Position numbers and translations under genes: made by a program. The notes below the pieces were generated by a model, which worked only from the letters and a program-made list of their open reading frames with translations, was not told the origin of the DNA and ran no database searches. This document shows positions 22,871 to 35,462 of a DNA stretch of 64,000 nt, one piece after another. The stretch comes from Pyrus communis (taxonomy: Eukaryota > Streptophyta > Magnoliopsida > Rosales > Rosaceae), in NCBI RefSeq assembly GCF_963583255.1, contig NC_084807.1, forward strand, positions 18,287,072 through 18,351,071. Reading direction: 5' to 3'. Numbering within the stretch: the first letter of the stretch is position 1; each line of letters begins with the position of its first letter.

Positions 22871-25368
22871 CAACCCAACGCTCATGAGTTCTAACTAAAA
22901 TGAAATAGACAGGCCGAAAGCATTTCAAGAGTAGATAATGTCTTTTGTTGTGGTAAACAATAATTACATTTACACAACGGGGATGATACACGATTGTGTA
23001 ATCGTAGATGTTGATTTGGTTCCTCTATCGCCATTGTCAGAAATATAATTCTTTTCAAATGGATATGTACTTGCGAGGTCTAAGATTGATAGAGATTTTG
23101 GACATGTTTCTCTACAGAGAAGTATCATCCGATTTTCAAGTAATGATGGTAATTGTTGACTCTAAGTCATGAATAAGATGGTTCATTCCTACACGTTGGG
23201 AAATATAAGCGATACTCCGTCATGCTGCCTCTATATAGCCGAAATGTCCAAAGAACACGTCATCTTGGATTTCCAAAATGATCATTATCATCAAAAGGTG
23301 TAAAACGATGGTAAGATAAGACAACAATACAGTTGCTAGAAACTTTATTCATAATCAACATCGCAACTAACCTAACTTTCCTCAGTCGTAAATGAGGAAA
23401 AACAATATAGCTGAAGGATCACTAACAAATTGTTGATAAAATAGACAAGACCAAAGATATCTCGAATTTCACCACACTTTGTGAGAATTTCAACTTTCTT
23501 CTGCTAAACCCTTTTTGGAAAAAGAAAAGATTATTGTTTATGGAAATCACGTCTCCTAAGAAAAGTACCGATTTAATCAAAGTTAGCAGTTAAGGACTTT
23601 GTTCTAAAGCGATTATTGATATTTAGAGAATTTTGTCTCACTGTCGAGGTAGATGAAAAGGTCGTCAATAAGACCACTACGAATTCGTCAGGCCATGAAG
23701 GAAAACTCGGGTTACAAAGGTCAGTCGGGTCGGCCAGTAATTCGAAGTATGGGTATTAACGGTTATAATCGTCACCTAATTGGGCTGCTAAAATCTAGGT
23801 ACGATCCTAAGGTTCAGTCTTTCGCCTTCGCAAATAGGTTCGAGGTTCCCTAGATAAGGTGTTTGGTTGGGTAAATTTCTAATCAGTAAACTTTTGTAAC
23901 TAAGTTCTCACAATGATGTAGGACTTGTTCGAAGGATGCAAGGAAAAACTGGTATAGTAAGTGAAAGTGGATTGATGATGTACTTCACTCCACCATTTGG
24001 TGATATCTAATCTGACGCCAGAGGTGTACGTCCTCGGACGTACCATACTACTTCCTTTCACTACGCCATGTGCAAATAGATCTTCGTATCTTTCTCGATA
24101 CTCAAATCACTCTAACAGTGAGAAATCAACTCGTACTCCGATTTTACTGTATACCTGTGGAAGTGATTGAAAAGGTGACTGGTTGAAGAGGTTTTGAATA
24201 CCTAAGTGGAAAACATGGTTAAAACAACTGCAAGTTTACAATCCTCTTACAAAACTTGATCTTAAGTTTCCATGATTTAGTTTCTTTGGCTCAGGTAGTC
24301 ACTCTTAATCAGTCTATCAATCATGCCACTAATTAACACATATACGATATTTTGATATTGTTCGCTACCCTGAAACTGTGAACCGACATTCTGGTAGAAA
24401 GGTATCACTCCCAGATACTAGTACCTATGTCCGGTATCAGAAATCATACCACCTGAATATTGGTTGACAATTCCTAGATATTGAACAGTATAATCAATTA
24501 GTAGCGCCACTATAGGCTGATTATAGGCTAGAGCCCACTATGGTAGTTAGTTTCAAATGATTAGTAAGGAACTGGTCCTGTGAGTTGGTTTCATTAATTC
24601 TAGGGAAAATACTTACTACTTTGGGGGTTTCTACTGACTGTAGGTATAACAACTCGTACACCTGTGCCTATGCTCGTCGAAATGACGAGTACATTACCAA
24701 AAGAAATTCGGAAAACTAGTATTGGTCGGAACGTCCTAAAGTCAGAAAGGAAGTTGTTATTAATCTACTTTAGAACGGACTTAAACAGAAGTCGATCTTC
24801 CTCTTGAAATGATCACTAATGCGTTTGAAAAGATTAGTGCTATTGGGGACCAAAAGTGATTATCCCAAGATGTTCTCCCGTCGAGTGCTACTGTTTTAGC
24901 ATGACATTGTCACACGAGACATTTCTGGAAATTTTGACGAAGTAAACTTTGTAGGAATTCTAATAAATGATATATTAACGGATGCTGCCAAGGAATCAAA
25001 ACTATTTATGGTTTCCATTCTCGAAAAGGTTGGTAGAAATGACTAAATGGTAGTGGAATTGGTAGGTAAATCCCTCGTAATGCACAACTATCGATATGGT
25101 AGCCCTGCCTCAGGGCCATCAACTTATCTCAAATCTACATCTTTCCTTGGTAGGGAAAGTTTTCACTCAAAGTTTAAAGGAGGTCGCCAAATCGATTTTC
25201 TCGAATGTGAACAAGTCGCCTAATCCGTTCGAAACTTAGGAAAACCTAACACGTTTTTCGTAGTCGACGACGTGGCAAAATTCAACATTTAGGCTCAAGA
25301 ATCAAGAATGCTGACATCACATGTTTGAGGAATGCAATACTGCCTAAACTTATGCTCTGATATCAAAC

Positions 25369-27964
25369 TAACACACCCCGACCCGGAATGTCCACTTGGA
25401 CTTCAAATCAAACTGTGCTGGCCAACACCTGGAAGGTGACGAAGCCATAAAGTGTAGTATGGTGGAATTTGTGAATAAATTTAAACCTAAATTGCCTAAA
25501 TATAAGAGTGTGCTATGAGCGGGAATGAACCCATTTCACACCTAATGTCAGAGCATAAGTACAGTACAGTACGATAAGATGAGAATTATACCATCAAAGG
25601 TAATCGTCTCCACCAAGAGTTGCCAAGAATCCTCGTCGATAGGAAAGTTCAGCTACTAAAACCTGGAGGGGCAAAAAACAAGGGTTAGTGGGTCTGAAAA
25701 TAAAGTTTTAATAAAAATCTTTGAAAACGTTATAACCCCTTGCCGTAAAACATGTATAGTTTCCAAGTTATACATACTACATATAGTACGAAAATACTCA
25801 CGGTAGCCTGTAAAATATCAAGATATCAATACGACACAATAGTTCATATATAAGTGCATGACGTCAGTAATCGTATACTTTCGCATAAGCAAACATATCA
25901 AACCAAGTGCTCATCGACACATGCTGACACACGAGTTCATGCAGAGTTAATCTGACATGAACAGGATTGGGTGTAATAATGATATACGCTCTAGTGTTAC
26001 AATCATGTGAAGACTGGCGCTATTCGCGGTCATATACGAGTCGGAGTTGCCTATTGTAACCTGTACGACAGGACTAGGACCTACTTAGATCCAAGGCGAG
26101 CGTGCCGTGAGAATGCGAACATACACGTGAAAGACTGGCCCTGGCCCTGGGCGAGCACTAACACCAGTGCAGCAAACGATGAGCATAAAACATAAATATA
26201 GTCATGCCATAATGGTTTAATAGGTCTAATCAACATAATATCATTCGTGGCCGTACGTATAATCATGGCATCAATAAACATACGCATACATGTGCATCCC
26301 GTAGGATTTATGATCACTTCGTAATTTTCCGTTATTTCGCTAATTCTTATAAGCATTAGTCTAAGCTAGGCATACGTAGTAAATTTTCTTTCAATGTACA
26401 AATGAAAACTAACAAATATGTATATACTATATAAAAGAAAAGACCTACTCACCTGAAGTCCGCGCTACAACTCTCTAGCACGAATATCGAGGTGTCACGA
26501 ACGATCATCGCCTAGAACAAATATCAAATCATGTCTCAAAATTATTATTGATAGAACACGTAACTTACACAAAATATATCCCTAAAGACGTTCTAGAATG
26601 ATTTGTAGCCCATTGACCAAAAGTCAAATGTCGGTCAAAGGTCGACGGTAGGATCCACTACCCTATGTAACTCGATCCAGAAGATCCGTATCTCATATTT
26701 TAGATTTGTAACTTCCCAAGAGTTTCAATAAGCTTCTAGAACAATATCCTAAAGTTTCGAAACGATCCAACGGTCGGATCTCCACCAATCGCTAAAATTA
26801 AGTGGCGGCCGACGTTTAGATTTACGAACTTAGAAAACCCATCCGGAAAGATCCGTACGTCAGATTCTTGATTCGTCAATTCCTAATATCCTTAAATATT
26901 ATGTACTATTACGTATTAAAGTTTGGTGACGGTCCAGTGGTCGGATCATTGTATCATATAATAACCAAGTGGCGGCCCTTAAAGGAAATATAACCAAGTA
27001 ATGGAATTTCGTCAATCGGATGTCTAATATGGAATCAGGGCATCCATTTTATCCTAGGGAGTTCAAGTGGTGTCTCTGCCCACGTGCGGCAGCGGGCTGC
27101 CTTGGCTTGCCGGAAAATTCAACTATTTCCAAAAATTCTCAAATTTTACAAGAATGAATATCTCAATGAATAGAGTAAGTTTTATACTTGTGGCCAAGTC
27201 CAATTTGGTCGGGAAAAGCCTTAATCACCACGAACCCGCCGAACCCCTAGAAATGGGTGCACTTTAATTCGTCTTCTCCGGTGTTCCACCGCCCTTACAG
27301 TTTTTTGGGTTTTGTTCCTGGGGTTGAGGGAAGTCTATTAGTGGTGGTGGTTGGTGGAGTTACCTTCGGATTTGATGGATCGCCGCCCCAAAGCCCGTTG
27401 CACCCACTGGTGCAATTTTCCACAATTCTGAACCCAATCTCCTCAAATTTGGTGTGGAAATGGTAGAGGAATGGCCGAGATGATGATTGGGAGTGGTGGA
27501 TTGGCCCAATTCATTGGAAAAATTGTGAATTTCTCCAGAGAAACTCACCGGTCACAATCGGGTCGCAGGTCGAAAGGGAACCCGGCTTGTTCTTCTCATT
27601 CTCTCTTTCCTCCATTCCCTTCATTTCCTATTCATTCTTCCTTTATTCCTCATTTCTCACAAAATAATATTAAAATAATAATATAATAATTACAAGAAAT
27701 ATATAAAATAATAAATAGTAATCTTTACAAAAGTACTTTTCGGATTTGTAGTTCCGTAAAACCCCTATTGTAACTCCGGTTTCGATTCAAATTACGCTTA
27801 CGCAATCGTCCCGTCGAGAACTTTGAGAGTACAGTAAAATAAGAACTTGCATGCGGCACTAAATGACAGTCAACGAAAATCAACAATCTCGCCAATAGGG
27901 CATTTTCGTCAATTCACTCTTTTAAAAATTAATAAAATCGTAAAATTAGGGATGGGTTATCACA
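25369..27964 (-). repeat. LTR (5' on the minus strand) of the 9.25-kb element
   Basis: 2596 bp, the partner of 18711-21128. The terminus is TAACACACC instead of TGGCACACC, so the CA end has mutated. It ends in ggttatcaca just before the ttttt duplication. Confidence 0.85.
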
Positions 27965-28174
27965 TTTTTATTTTTAATTTGTACCCATTTTTAATTTGCA
28001 ACCCTTTTTTTTTCATTTGTACCCCATTTTCTTTTTTAATTTGTACCCATATATTAATTCCTTTTTGTGCCCATATTTTTTTAACTTTTATTTGTATTTG
28101 TACCCCATTTTTAATTTTGCTAAATTACCTATGCTAATTATGTGTATTTATTTTATGTTTTAGAATATATCAAT
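27965..28174 (+). repeat. Repeat X copy 2, middle part
   Basis: Continues exactly where 18710 left off (ttagtttgtaccc-type sequence with ttaatttgtacccat units) and stops at tatcaat, where Cassandra D is inserted. Confidence 0.75.
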
Positions 28175-29958
28175 TGTCACATCATGGGCTCGACATCACC
28201 GTAGCATGATATTTGTTTGCTTTGGGCCCCGACCACACCCTCATGGTTTTGTTTTTGGGAACTCAAACGAGAACTTCCCAGTGGGTCACCCATCATGGGA
28301 ATGCTCTCGCCTGAACTCGCTTAACTTCGGAGTTCCGATGAACTCTGAAGCCAGTGAGCTCCCAAAATGCCTCGTGTTAGGTAGAGATGGGAATATACAT
28401 ATAAGGCTTACAGGATCCACTCCCTTGGGTGATGTGGGATGTAACAATCCACCCTCCTTAGGCACCCGACATCCTCGTCGGCACACTCGCACCACATGAC
28501 AGAGTGGCTCTGATACCAAATTATCACATCCTGACCTGGGCTCCCACCATATCCCAGGCTCGACTCTACCGTAGCACGATATTGTCCACTTTGGGCTTCG
28601 ACCACTCCCTCACGGTTTTGTTTCTGGGAACTCACATGAGAACTTCCCAGTGGGTCACCCATCTTGGGAATGCTCTCGCCCGAACTTGCTTAACTTCGGA
28701 GTTTTGATGAACTCCGAAGCCAGTAAGCTCCCAAAAGGCCTCATGCTAGGTAAAAATGGGAATATACTGTTTGGACCCAAAATTAGACCATCGGCTCGAG
28801 TAATCGAGGCCGTTGAGTACGCGTACTTCCAACCATCGGATGAAAAGTGAAGGTAATTTTGCTATTATTGAAAGATATATTGTGGTTTTAATCATGGCAC
28901 TATCTTTTAATATGTTTTAGCCCTTCTCTGCATGGGATAATATTAAGTAGAAGAATTGAATTCATTTGCAATTTTTTAAATCAGCACATGCATATACGTG
29001 GAAGGTTGGGAGATTATTTCCCAGGTAATTATGCACCACAAGTTTGTGATGGTTATCTCCAGAAAGCAACCAACCACAGCGGTGTACGTGGATTGGTGGT
29101 TATTTTGATGGGCCTTATTTGATCAAATCCAAGCATGCAGGCTATCTTGGGATTTGATGTGATAGGGCTGAGCACAAGGATTGAATGGGGTTGCAATTTT
29201 GACTAATTTCAGAGTTTTGGGAGTAGTAAGGCTTATCTGACGCAATCGGTGGAAGAGTTCTAATGCATGGCGGAAGCCTATATCAGCTTATCAACCAACA
29301 CGCATATGTCCCTATAAATACAGAGGTAGTGGCAATGTAAAAGAGGACCTTTAATTCAACACACAACTGCCCTGCGCAAACCTCTCAAACATGTTGAGAT
29401 TTTTTTTTTTCTTTTTTTTTTCGCCAACACATCTTCAGTTTGGATAAACAATACTGTTGCCGTAGAATCAGCCGTTCCTAGAGCACCTTCAGTTTGGATA
29501 AACAACATTGTGTCGAGGCCGACTGGTTATCTATCCAAGTCTCGGTTGAGAAGGATTTTCGAATCCTTATTGGCAGAGGTCATCTTATTAGCCTTCTCGG
29601 CGAGGTGATGTATTACCAGGTTACTACATTCAGCACCCTGAGAGCCAGATTTGATATTGAACTTCACAGAACTAGCAGCCTTGTCTTCAGGCTTTAGAAC
29701 CCGAAGGCCGAGACGTGTTTCTTCCTCGGCCATAGTCACAAGATTAAGAAGTCAACAGCGCTCTCAACGCAACATCAACAAATTGTACTCCTCGGCCAAG
29801 CTAGGCTGACGAGTTGGCATGCCCTGCATCAATCGAAGGACGTAGTTAGCTCATTAGTTACTCGGCCTGCGCGCCACGTAGGCTTTATAATTTTTAAGGT
29901 CAACATTTACATCTATGGCTTATAGGATCTACTCCCCTGGGCAATGTGGGATGTAACA
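28175..29958 (-). mobile_element. Cassandra TRIM retroelement D, reverse orientation
   Basis: LTR 28175-28446; internal part with a perfect reverse-complement primer-binding site gctctgatacca (28507-28518) and reverse PPT; second LTR from 28522, interrupted at 28767 and finishing at 29958. A perfect 5-bp duplication tcaat flanks it (28170-28174, 29959-29963). The 5S-like block is readable on the minus strand (ggtcacccatc and cgcttaacttc on the plus strand). It sits in repeat X copy 2. Confidence 0.9.
28768..29905 (+). mobile_element. 1.14-kb solo LTR inside Cassandra D
   Basis: Starts TGTTTGGACCCAAAATTAGA and ends aaggtcaaca, with a near-perfect 5-bp duplication (tatac 28763-28767, tttac 29906-29910). 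Removing it restores the Cassandra LTR reading gggaatatac...ataaggctta. A TATA-like tataaatacagagg (29313-29326), with a transcript-start-like region after it, fits an LTR promoter. No internal region, so it is a solo LTR. The superfamily is not identified. Confidence 0.75.
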
Positions 29959-30245
29959 TCAATAGTTATTTTTTAAAATATGTTAATTATTATGTGGGTG
30001 TACATTAAATTTTTTTTCTATAATTTTGTGAAGAACAATATTACTCTAAAATTGATTATTAACAATTTATTATATTTTAAAAATATTATTTGAATTTGTT
30101 TAGATTTCATAATTTGTGGGACATTAAATGCATAATTGCATGAGTTAAATTGCTTAAATGATGCTAAGTACATCCATCAAAATATTTAAACAAACAAGGT
30201 TTCAATCTAACAATTAGGTTGATTAGGGACCGGAACCAAAATAAA
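29959..30245 (+). repeat. Repeat X copy 2, right part
   Basis: Resumes at tcaatagttattttt and ends gggaccggaaccaaaata. It lies about 10-15 bp from the start of copy 3, so copies 2 and 3 are in tandem. Confidence 0.75.
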
Positions 30246-30252
30246 CAAAGCG

Positions 30253-30962
30253 GAAAAATTAGGTTCTCATCCATACTTTTCCTCCTCCATTGATTAAAAT
30301 CTTATTCTTTTTCAATTTTTTTATCAAGGTCCTTAGATTTTAATAAACGTCATTAATCAATAATAAAATATTTTTTTTATTTCTAAATAAGTAAATATAT
30401 TCATTTAATGTTAGAAACTTTACATTTGATATATGGTATATCCATATTTATGGCCAAATTTTTTTATCATATATTTTTTAGTTTGTACCCATTTTTAATT
30501 TGCAGCCCTTTTTTTAATTTGTACCCATTTTCTTTTTTAATTTGTACCCATGTATTAATTCCTTTTTGTGCCCATATTTTTTTAACTTTTATTTGTATTT
30601 GTACCCATTTTTAATTTTGCTAAATGTACCCATGCTAATTATATGTATTTATTTTATGTTTTAAATATATCAATAGTTATTTTTTTAGAAAAATATGTTA
30701 ATTATTATGTGGGTACATTATTTGTTTTTTGCTATACTTTTTGTGAAGAACAATATTACTCTAAAATTGATTTTTAACTATTTATTATATTTTAAAAATG
30801 TAATTTGAATTTGTTTAGATTTCATAATTTGTGTTACATTAAATGCATAATTGAATGAGTTAAATCTCTTAAATGATGCTAAGGACCTCAATCAAAATAT
30901 TTAAACAAACAAGGTTTCAATCTAATAATTAGGTTGATTAGGGACCGGAACCAAAATGACTC
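30253..30962 (+). repeat. Repeat X copy 3
   Basis: Full-length unit from aaaaattaggttctcatcca to gggaccggaaccaaaatgac, about 710 bp, lacking the long T run of copy 1. Confidence 0.75.
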
Positions 30963-31769
30963 TTATAATTTTTTGCGTCAGGCGCGTGCATTAAACGTGA
31001 GAGTGAAACGTGTGTCAGGGGACAAAAAAGGTCTGTGGGGCCCGTGCTACAGTGCTCCTAATGCATGGTGATGTGGCTTGTTCTTGTGCGTTGGATTTTA
31101 ATCATTGGATTTCCAATAGTAAAAAAATTGAATTCAAACCCAACGGTTGGCACACGTGGCTGGGCCATTGAATTTTAAACAATCATATAATCCAACGATT
31201 CTTACTAATACTTCAACTGTCATATAATTCAACGGTTCTTAGAGTGAGAGATTCGAAGAATGACTGCACTAAAAGAAGCAAAAATAATACATGCATTTAC
31301 TTAACACATTACCATTGAACGGTCATAATGCAACTAAAACGAAAAAGTTATCATATTTGACCGTTATATAATGAATCTATTACAATACTGTAGCCAGTTA
31401 AATTTGAGCATGAGTGAGATCAATTATTCACTACGAAAGAGTGAATTTGGGCTCAGTTTTAGCCCAAATACATTAAGTCCTAAAAGCCCAGTCAAATTTC
31501 TGCCACAGGGAGTCCACATCGACAGCCAGCAAGCAGCACCGCAACTTATGCCAAGAATCATACATTTAAGTCCTAAAAGCCCCAATTTGTTTGGCGCCCT
31601 CAGCTCCACGCTAACTTATGCCAAGAATCATACGTCGTTTCAAACTCATACGCAATGACTCACTCTCTGGCGTCTTCCCAATGAACAATTTCACAATCTT
31701 CTTCCAAATATTCAATAAATCTCCGGGCTTTCTGCAAGACCAACAGACAAAGACCAGGAGGAGGAGGAA
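30963..31769 (+). promoter_or_regulatory. Upstream region / 5' UTR of the MTM1-type gene
   Basis: Directly precedes the start codon of the carrier gene. A TATA-like ttatataatg at 31364-31373 could set the start of transcription; this is a guess from position. Part of the region (about 31410-31620) has a diverged copy at 8350-8490. It also contains a repeated segment agaatcatac(a/g)t...taagtcctaaaagcccc (31465-31480, 31555-31585, 31622-31635). Confidence 0.45.
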
Positions 31770-34700
31770 ATGGTGGGTTCAAGGCATGGCCTGCCTTCAC
31801 GGATGAGCACCGCGGCTGCCAGCAGGGTTGATTTCGAAGGAAACGTGGATACCATGTTCAGAGAATCCAAAGATCAGCAGAAACAGTTCCATTCCGTGCG
31901 CGTTTCCGACGCCAATTTGGGTTTCGGAGAGCGGGCTTTCGCCGCCGCCGGCGCCGCCTTCGTCTCTGCGATTATCGTTAACCCTCTTGACGTTGCCAAG
32001 GTTCCGCAATTTCTGTCTCTTTTTCTTTTTCTTTTTTTTTTTTTTTTTCTAATTTTTTGGATTATTTGTGTTTAAATTTGTTCATTTCTTCATCTTTTGG
32101 ACAATTTGTATAGTGAAATTACCATTTTCCCATATGCTGTGATTGACAAGATCATATATTTTTAGGAAATTAACGAAAAGTCTAAAAAAATTTCCCTTTT
32201 AATGATAAAAAAGATACAGCAAATAATACCAGAAAAAGGTATAAATGTGGTTTTTCGTTAAAGGTGAAGATTATCGGAAGTGTTTTGTTAAAACTTCAAT
32301 TATTTTTTCTGCTGTGAATTAATAAAAGGGTAATTTTATTGATTTAGAAGTTACCCTTTTGAACTGATTGGCGTTTGCCCTTGCGTGTTTAGAAAGTTCT
32401 CTGCTTTAATGTTTGTGTTATGGGAATTGATTGGTGTTATGCATTTTTATTGCATTGCCTTCAGACAAGGTTGCAAGCACAGGCTGCTGGAGTTCCTTAT
32501 CAAGGGCTGTGTGATGTGGCTTGTCCGGAACCAAACGAGGTATGTGTGCAACTGGCTTTCAATTACTTAGTTTATTACTACTCTTTTATTGTGTTCATCT
32601 TCAATTCAGAATTACTTTGGAATAAGCTTGAATCGTAGCTAGCTTATTTCGGCCTGGTTTGGTATTGAGGTGATTCTGAAAAAAGCTGGTATCAAAAAAA
32701 GTTGGGAGTTGTTTTTGCGTTTGGTAAACATTCAGCTTCAGTTTTTTTTCACAGTTTTGGGTGAAAAAAAGCCAAAAACAAGAAGCTGCAAAACCCAGCT
32801 TTGAAAAAACGGTTTTTTTTCACATCTGTTTTACATAAAAGTTTACCAAACATTATAATACTGCTTTTTTTTTTCAAAAGCACTTTTACAAAAAAGTTTA
32901 CCAAGCACTCTGCTGCTTTATTTCACAACTGCTTATTCTCACAGCACAGCAGAAGCAGCTTTTTTTTAAAGCACAGCAATACCAAACCAGCCCTTCATGC
33001 ATGGATATTTCCTTGTACTGAAGCAACTTTAATTTTGGCTTTGGGATTGTCTTTAGATGCTTTCAGAGTTGAGATCTTCCACGCCACGCATAAGGTCAGT
33101 ACTTGGAACAAAGACTGTCTGCCCTCCGGAGTGTAACCAGTATAAAGGAACACTGGATGTGCTGTACAAAGTCATACGCCAGGTAGTGGATATATACGCA
33201 GTATTTCTATCTAGCATATTCATATCTGAAAGGGAGTAACTTATCTTCCTTTGTGTTTATAATCAAAATATCTATCGTTAAAACAACTTTTGCAATCCAA
33301 TAGATTGCTCCTGTCATATTGTGTTGTAAAGTGTCGACTTTAAGTATTTGTTTCATAGGTTAAACCAGGCATAGGTTTTTTAATTAACCTTTAGTAAAAA
33401 TCTACTCACTCTCTCTCATTAATTGCAGACGTCTTGAAAGTGCTGTGTACAGTCTTAGATAGAGAGTAACTGGGTATGTTTCATGTTAAGACACTTTTCA
33501 GTGCCTTGTCCATGTGCCTAATGTATCCCCATTAAGGGACAATCTGTTTATTTTTCAGATCATCGTCTTTCAGTTTGTAGGCAAACTTATAGTAATATTA
33601 GAGGGGTTTCACAGGAAGGATTTTGGAGACTCTGGAGAGGCACTACTGCAAGCTTAGCATTGGCCATGCCAACTGTAAGTCTTTCTCTTTCCAAGAATTA
33701 CCTCTTTATCCAAATGGTTCCTTGCAGCGTTAGATTCCACGCACTTTGTTCTGGGAGTTATGCTGCTAGTAGTTACTTTCTATATGTCAATCAGGTGGGG
33801 ATCTACATGCCTTGCTATGACATTTTCCGCAATTGGATGGAAGATTTCACGACTCAGAATGCTCCAAATTTAACACCATATGTGCCATTAGTTGCAGGGT
33901 CAATAGCACGATCATTAGCTTGCATTTCTTGTTACCCTGTTGAGCTGGCAAGGACGCGCATGCAGGTATCTTATATGTAGATTTGATGTCCTCATTTATC
34001 TTTTGTGTCACCTCTCGACCAATCCCATGAATGTGATGTCAATAACTCTACCTCAAATCATCTTAGTTTCTGGCATGAGTACAAATTATGATGTGATTTG
34101 AAATTGAAAAAAAATTAACAATTGTTATTGAGGATCTGTGACCTATTTCAGCATAGAAATACAATTAGCATCAGACAACAAGATGGCTATTAACTAATGT
34201 TTAGTGATTAGTTTCTTTAACTATATATTTTACCCAATAGAAACCATGTCTCCGAATCTTTGATAAACGGTCCTTCATGTAGTGACTACTCATCTTGATG
34301 ATTAGGTAAGGAGAACTACTCTATGTGGATGGTAACTTTTTTTTCTTTCATTTTCTCCCAGAATTGAAATTTCTCAATTCTACGTTCTTGAAATGTAGGC
34401 ATTCAGGGAAAGCCAAGCCGGTGTGAAGCCTCCAGGAGTTTGGGGGACGCTGAATAGGGTCATTGACCCTGTCAAGAACAAAACCCCCCTTCAAAACTGT
34501 ATGTGAACTCCCTACTTCTAGTTTTGATTTATATCACTATTTTTCCATCTATCTTAAGTAATTGGATTTGCAGCTGATTTTGATGACCTTTCTTTTTGTC
34601 TTATGTAACAGTACAAAACTATCGCCTCTTGTGGACTGGCCTTGGGGCGCAACTTGCTCGCGATGTTCCTTTTTCTGCAATCTGTTGGTCAACCCTTGAG

Positions 34701-35462
34701 CCAGTGAGTCGCATTATTTCAAGAAAATTCAGGAGCAACCTTCTGACTTCCATTTATGTTTATGCCTTGCACCAGTAGGTGTAGATAACTTGATTCAACT
34801 TATTCTTTTGCCCATTCTGTGCAGATCAGGCGAAGAATTCTTGGTCTGGTGGGTGATGAACCCACTGCAGCCAGTGTCCTCGGGGCAAATTTCTCTGCTG
34901 GATTTATTGCAGGAAGCCTTGCAGCTGCTGCTACATGTCCACTAGACGTGGCAAAAACCCGGAGACAAATAGAGGTTATTTATCTAAAAAAGCTTCACCA
35001 TGGTTTTGTTTCCTTTCCTTTCTTGGCATTGTACTGAAAGAAACAGCAAGGCAATCCTAAATATGCTACAGAGTTTATTCACGAGATTCAAGCGCACCAA
35101 AATTTGAAAAGATTATTTGTTTGAATTTTAACAGTTTTGTTTTTGCAGAAGGATCCGACAAGAGCATTAATGATGACAACAAGAAAAACGTTGCTCGAAA
35201 TTTGGAGGTACGTGAGACTTCAACTGCAATATAAGCCATCAATCACATGATTTGAATTCTCTAAATTAATGTTTATTTTTCAATGTTTTTAACCAACCAT
35301 AGCCTCAATCTTTTTGTGTTGGATAGGGACGGAGGGATGAAGGGGTTGTTCATGGGAGTCGTTCCCCGTGTTGGTCGTGCTGGCCCTTCTGTTGGCATAG
35401 TTGTCTCCTCATATGAAGTCGTCAAGTATTTTCTACATTATAGACATCTGACCACTCAATGA
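31770..35462 (+). CDS. MTM1: Mitochondrial carrier, MTM1 (SLC25A39/40) type, ten exons
   Basis: Exons: 31770-32000, 32465-32539, 33057-33182, 33615-33674, 33795-33965, 34399-34498, 34612-34703, 34825-34974, 35149-35207, 35327-35462. All introns are GT-AG, and the joined frame is open for 399 residues (the Arabidopsis family member is about 410). Three carrier repeats show the PxD/ExxK/R signatures NPLDVAKTR, YPVELARTR and CPLDVAKTRR; other landmarks are RLWRGTTASLALAMPTVGIY, LGAQLARDVPFSAICWSTLE and MGVVPRVGRAGPSVGIVVSS. A Cys pair sits in VCPPEC. Members lie in the inner mitochondrial membrane. Yeast MTM1 is needed for manganese loading of mitochondrial superoxide dismutase, and SLC25A39 is linked to glutathione import. 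The first ATG is used; an in-frame Met 12 codons later (MSTAAASRVDF) is also possible. The gene appears intact, with repeats only in introns 1 and 2. Confidence 0.93.
32164..32297 (-). repeat. 154-bp MITE family, copy in MTM1 intron 1
   Basis: Starts aggaaattaacgaaaag and ends gttttgttaaaacttc, with the shared centre aaatgtggtttttcgttaaa. Shorter than the 154-bp copies, and no clear TSD. Confidence 0.55.
32651..32993. repeat. hAT-like MITE in MTM1 intron 2
   Basis: The left end ggcctggtttggtatt pairs with the right end aataccaaaccagccc. The inside is rich in aagcagctttt-type subunits in both orientations. TIRs of this type and a size near 340 bp suggest a non-autonomous hAT element. The flanking octamers (cttatttc, cttcatgc) match only partly. 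Confidence 0.6.

Larger units (their letters stand above)
18711..27964 (-). mobile_element. 9.25-kb LTR retrotransposon, Gypsy-type, minus strand
   Basis: Left LTR 18711-21128, internal part 21129-25368, right LTR 25369-27964. On the minus strand the LTR runs TGTGATAACCC...GGTCGGGGTGTGCCA. Next to the right LTR the plus strand reads gctctgatatca (25354-25365), the complement of an initiator-tRNA primer-binding site with one mismatch. A polypurine tract (minus aaggtgggtagg) abuts the left LTR. The 5-bp duplication ttttt (18706-18710, 27965-27969) fits a break in repeat X, although a T run makes it weak alone. The two LTRs differ by indels (about 45 bp extra at 25650-25700; about 115 bp extra at 27760-27880). 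The interior is heavily decayed. Confidence 0.85.
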
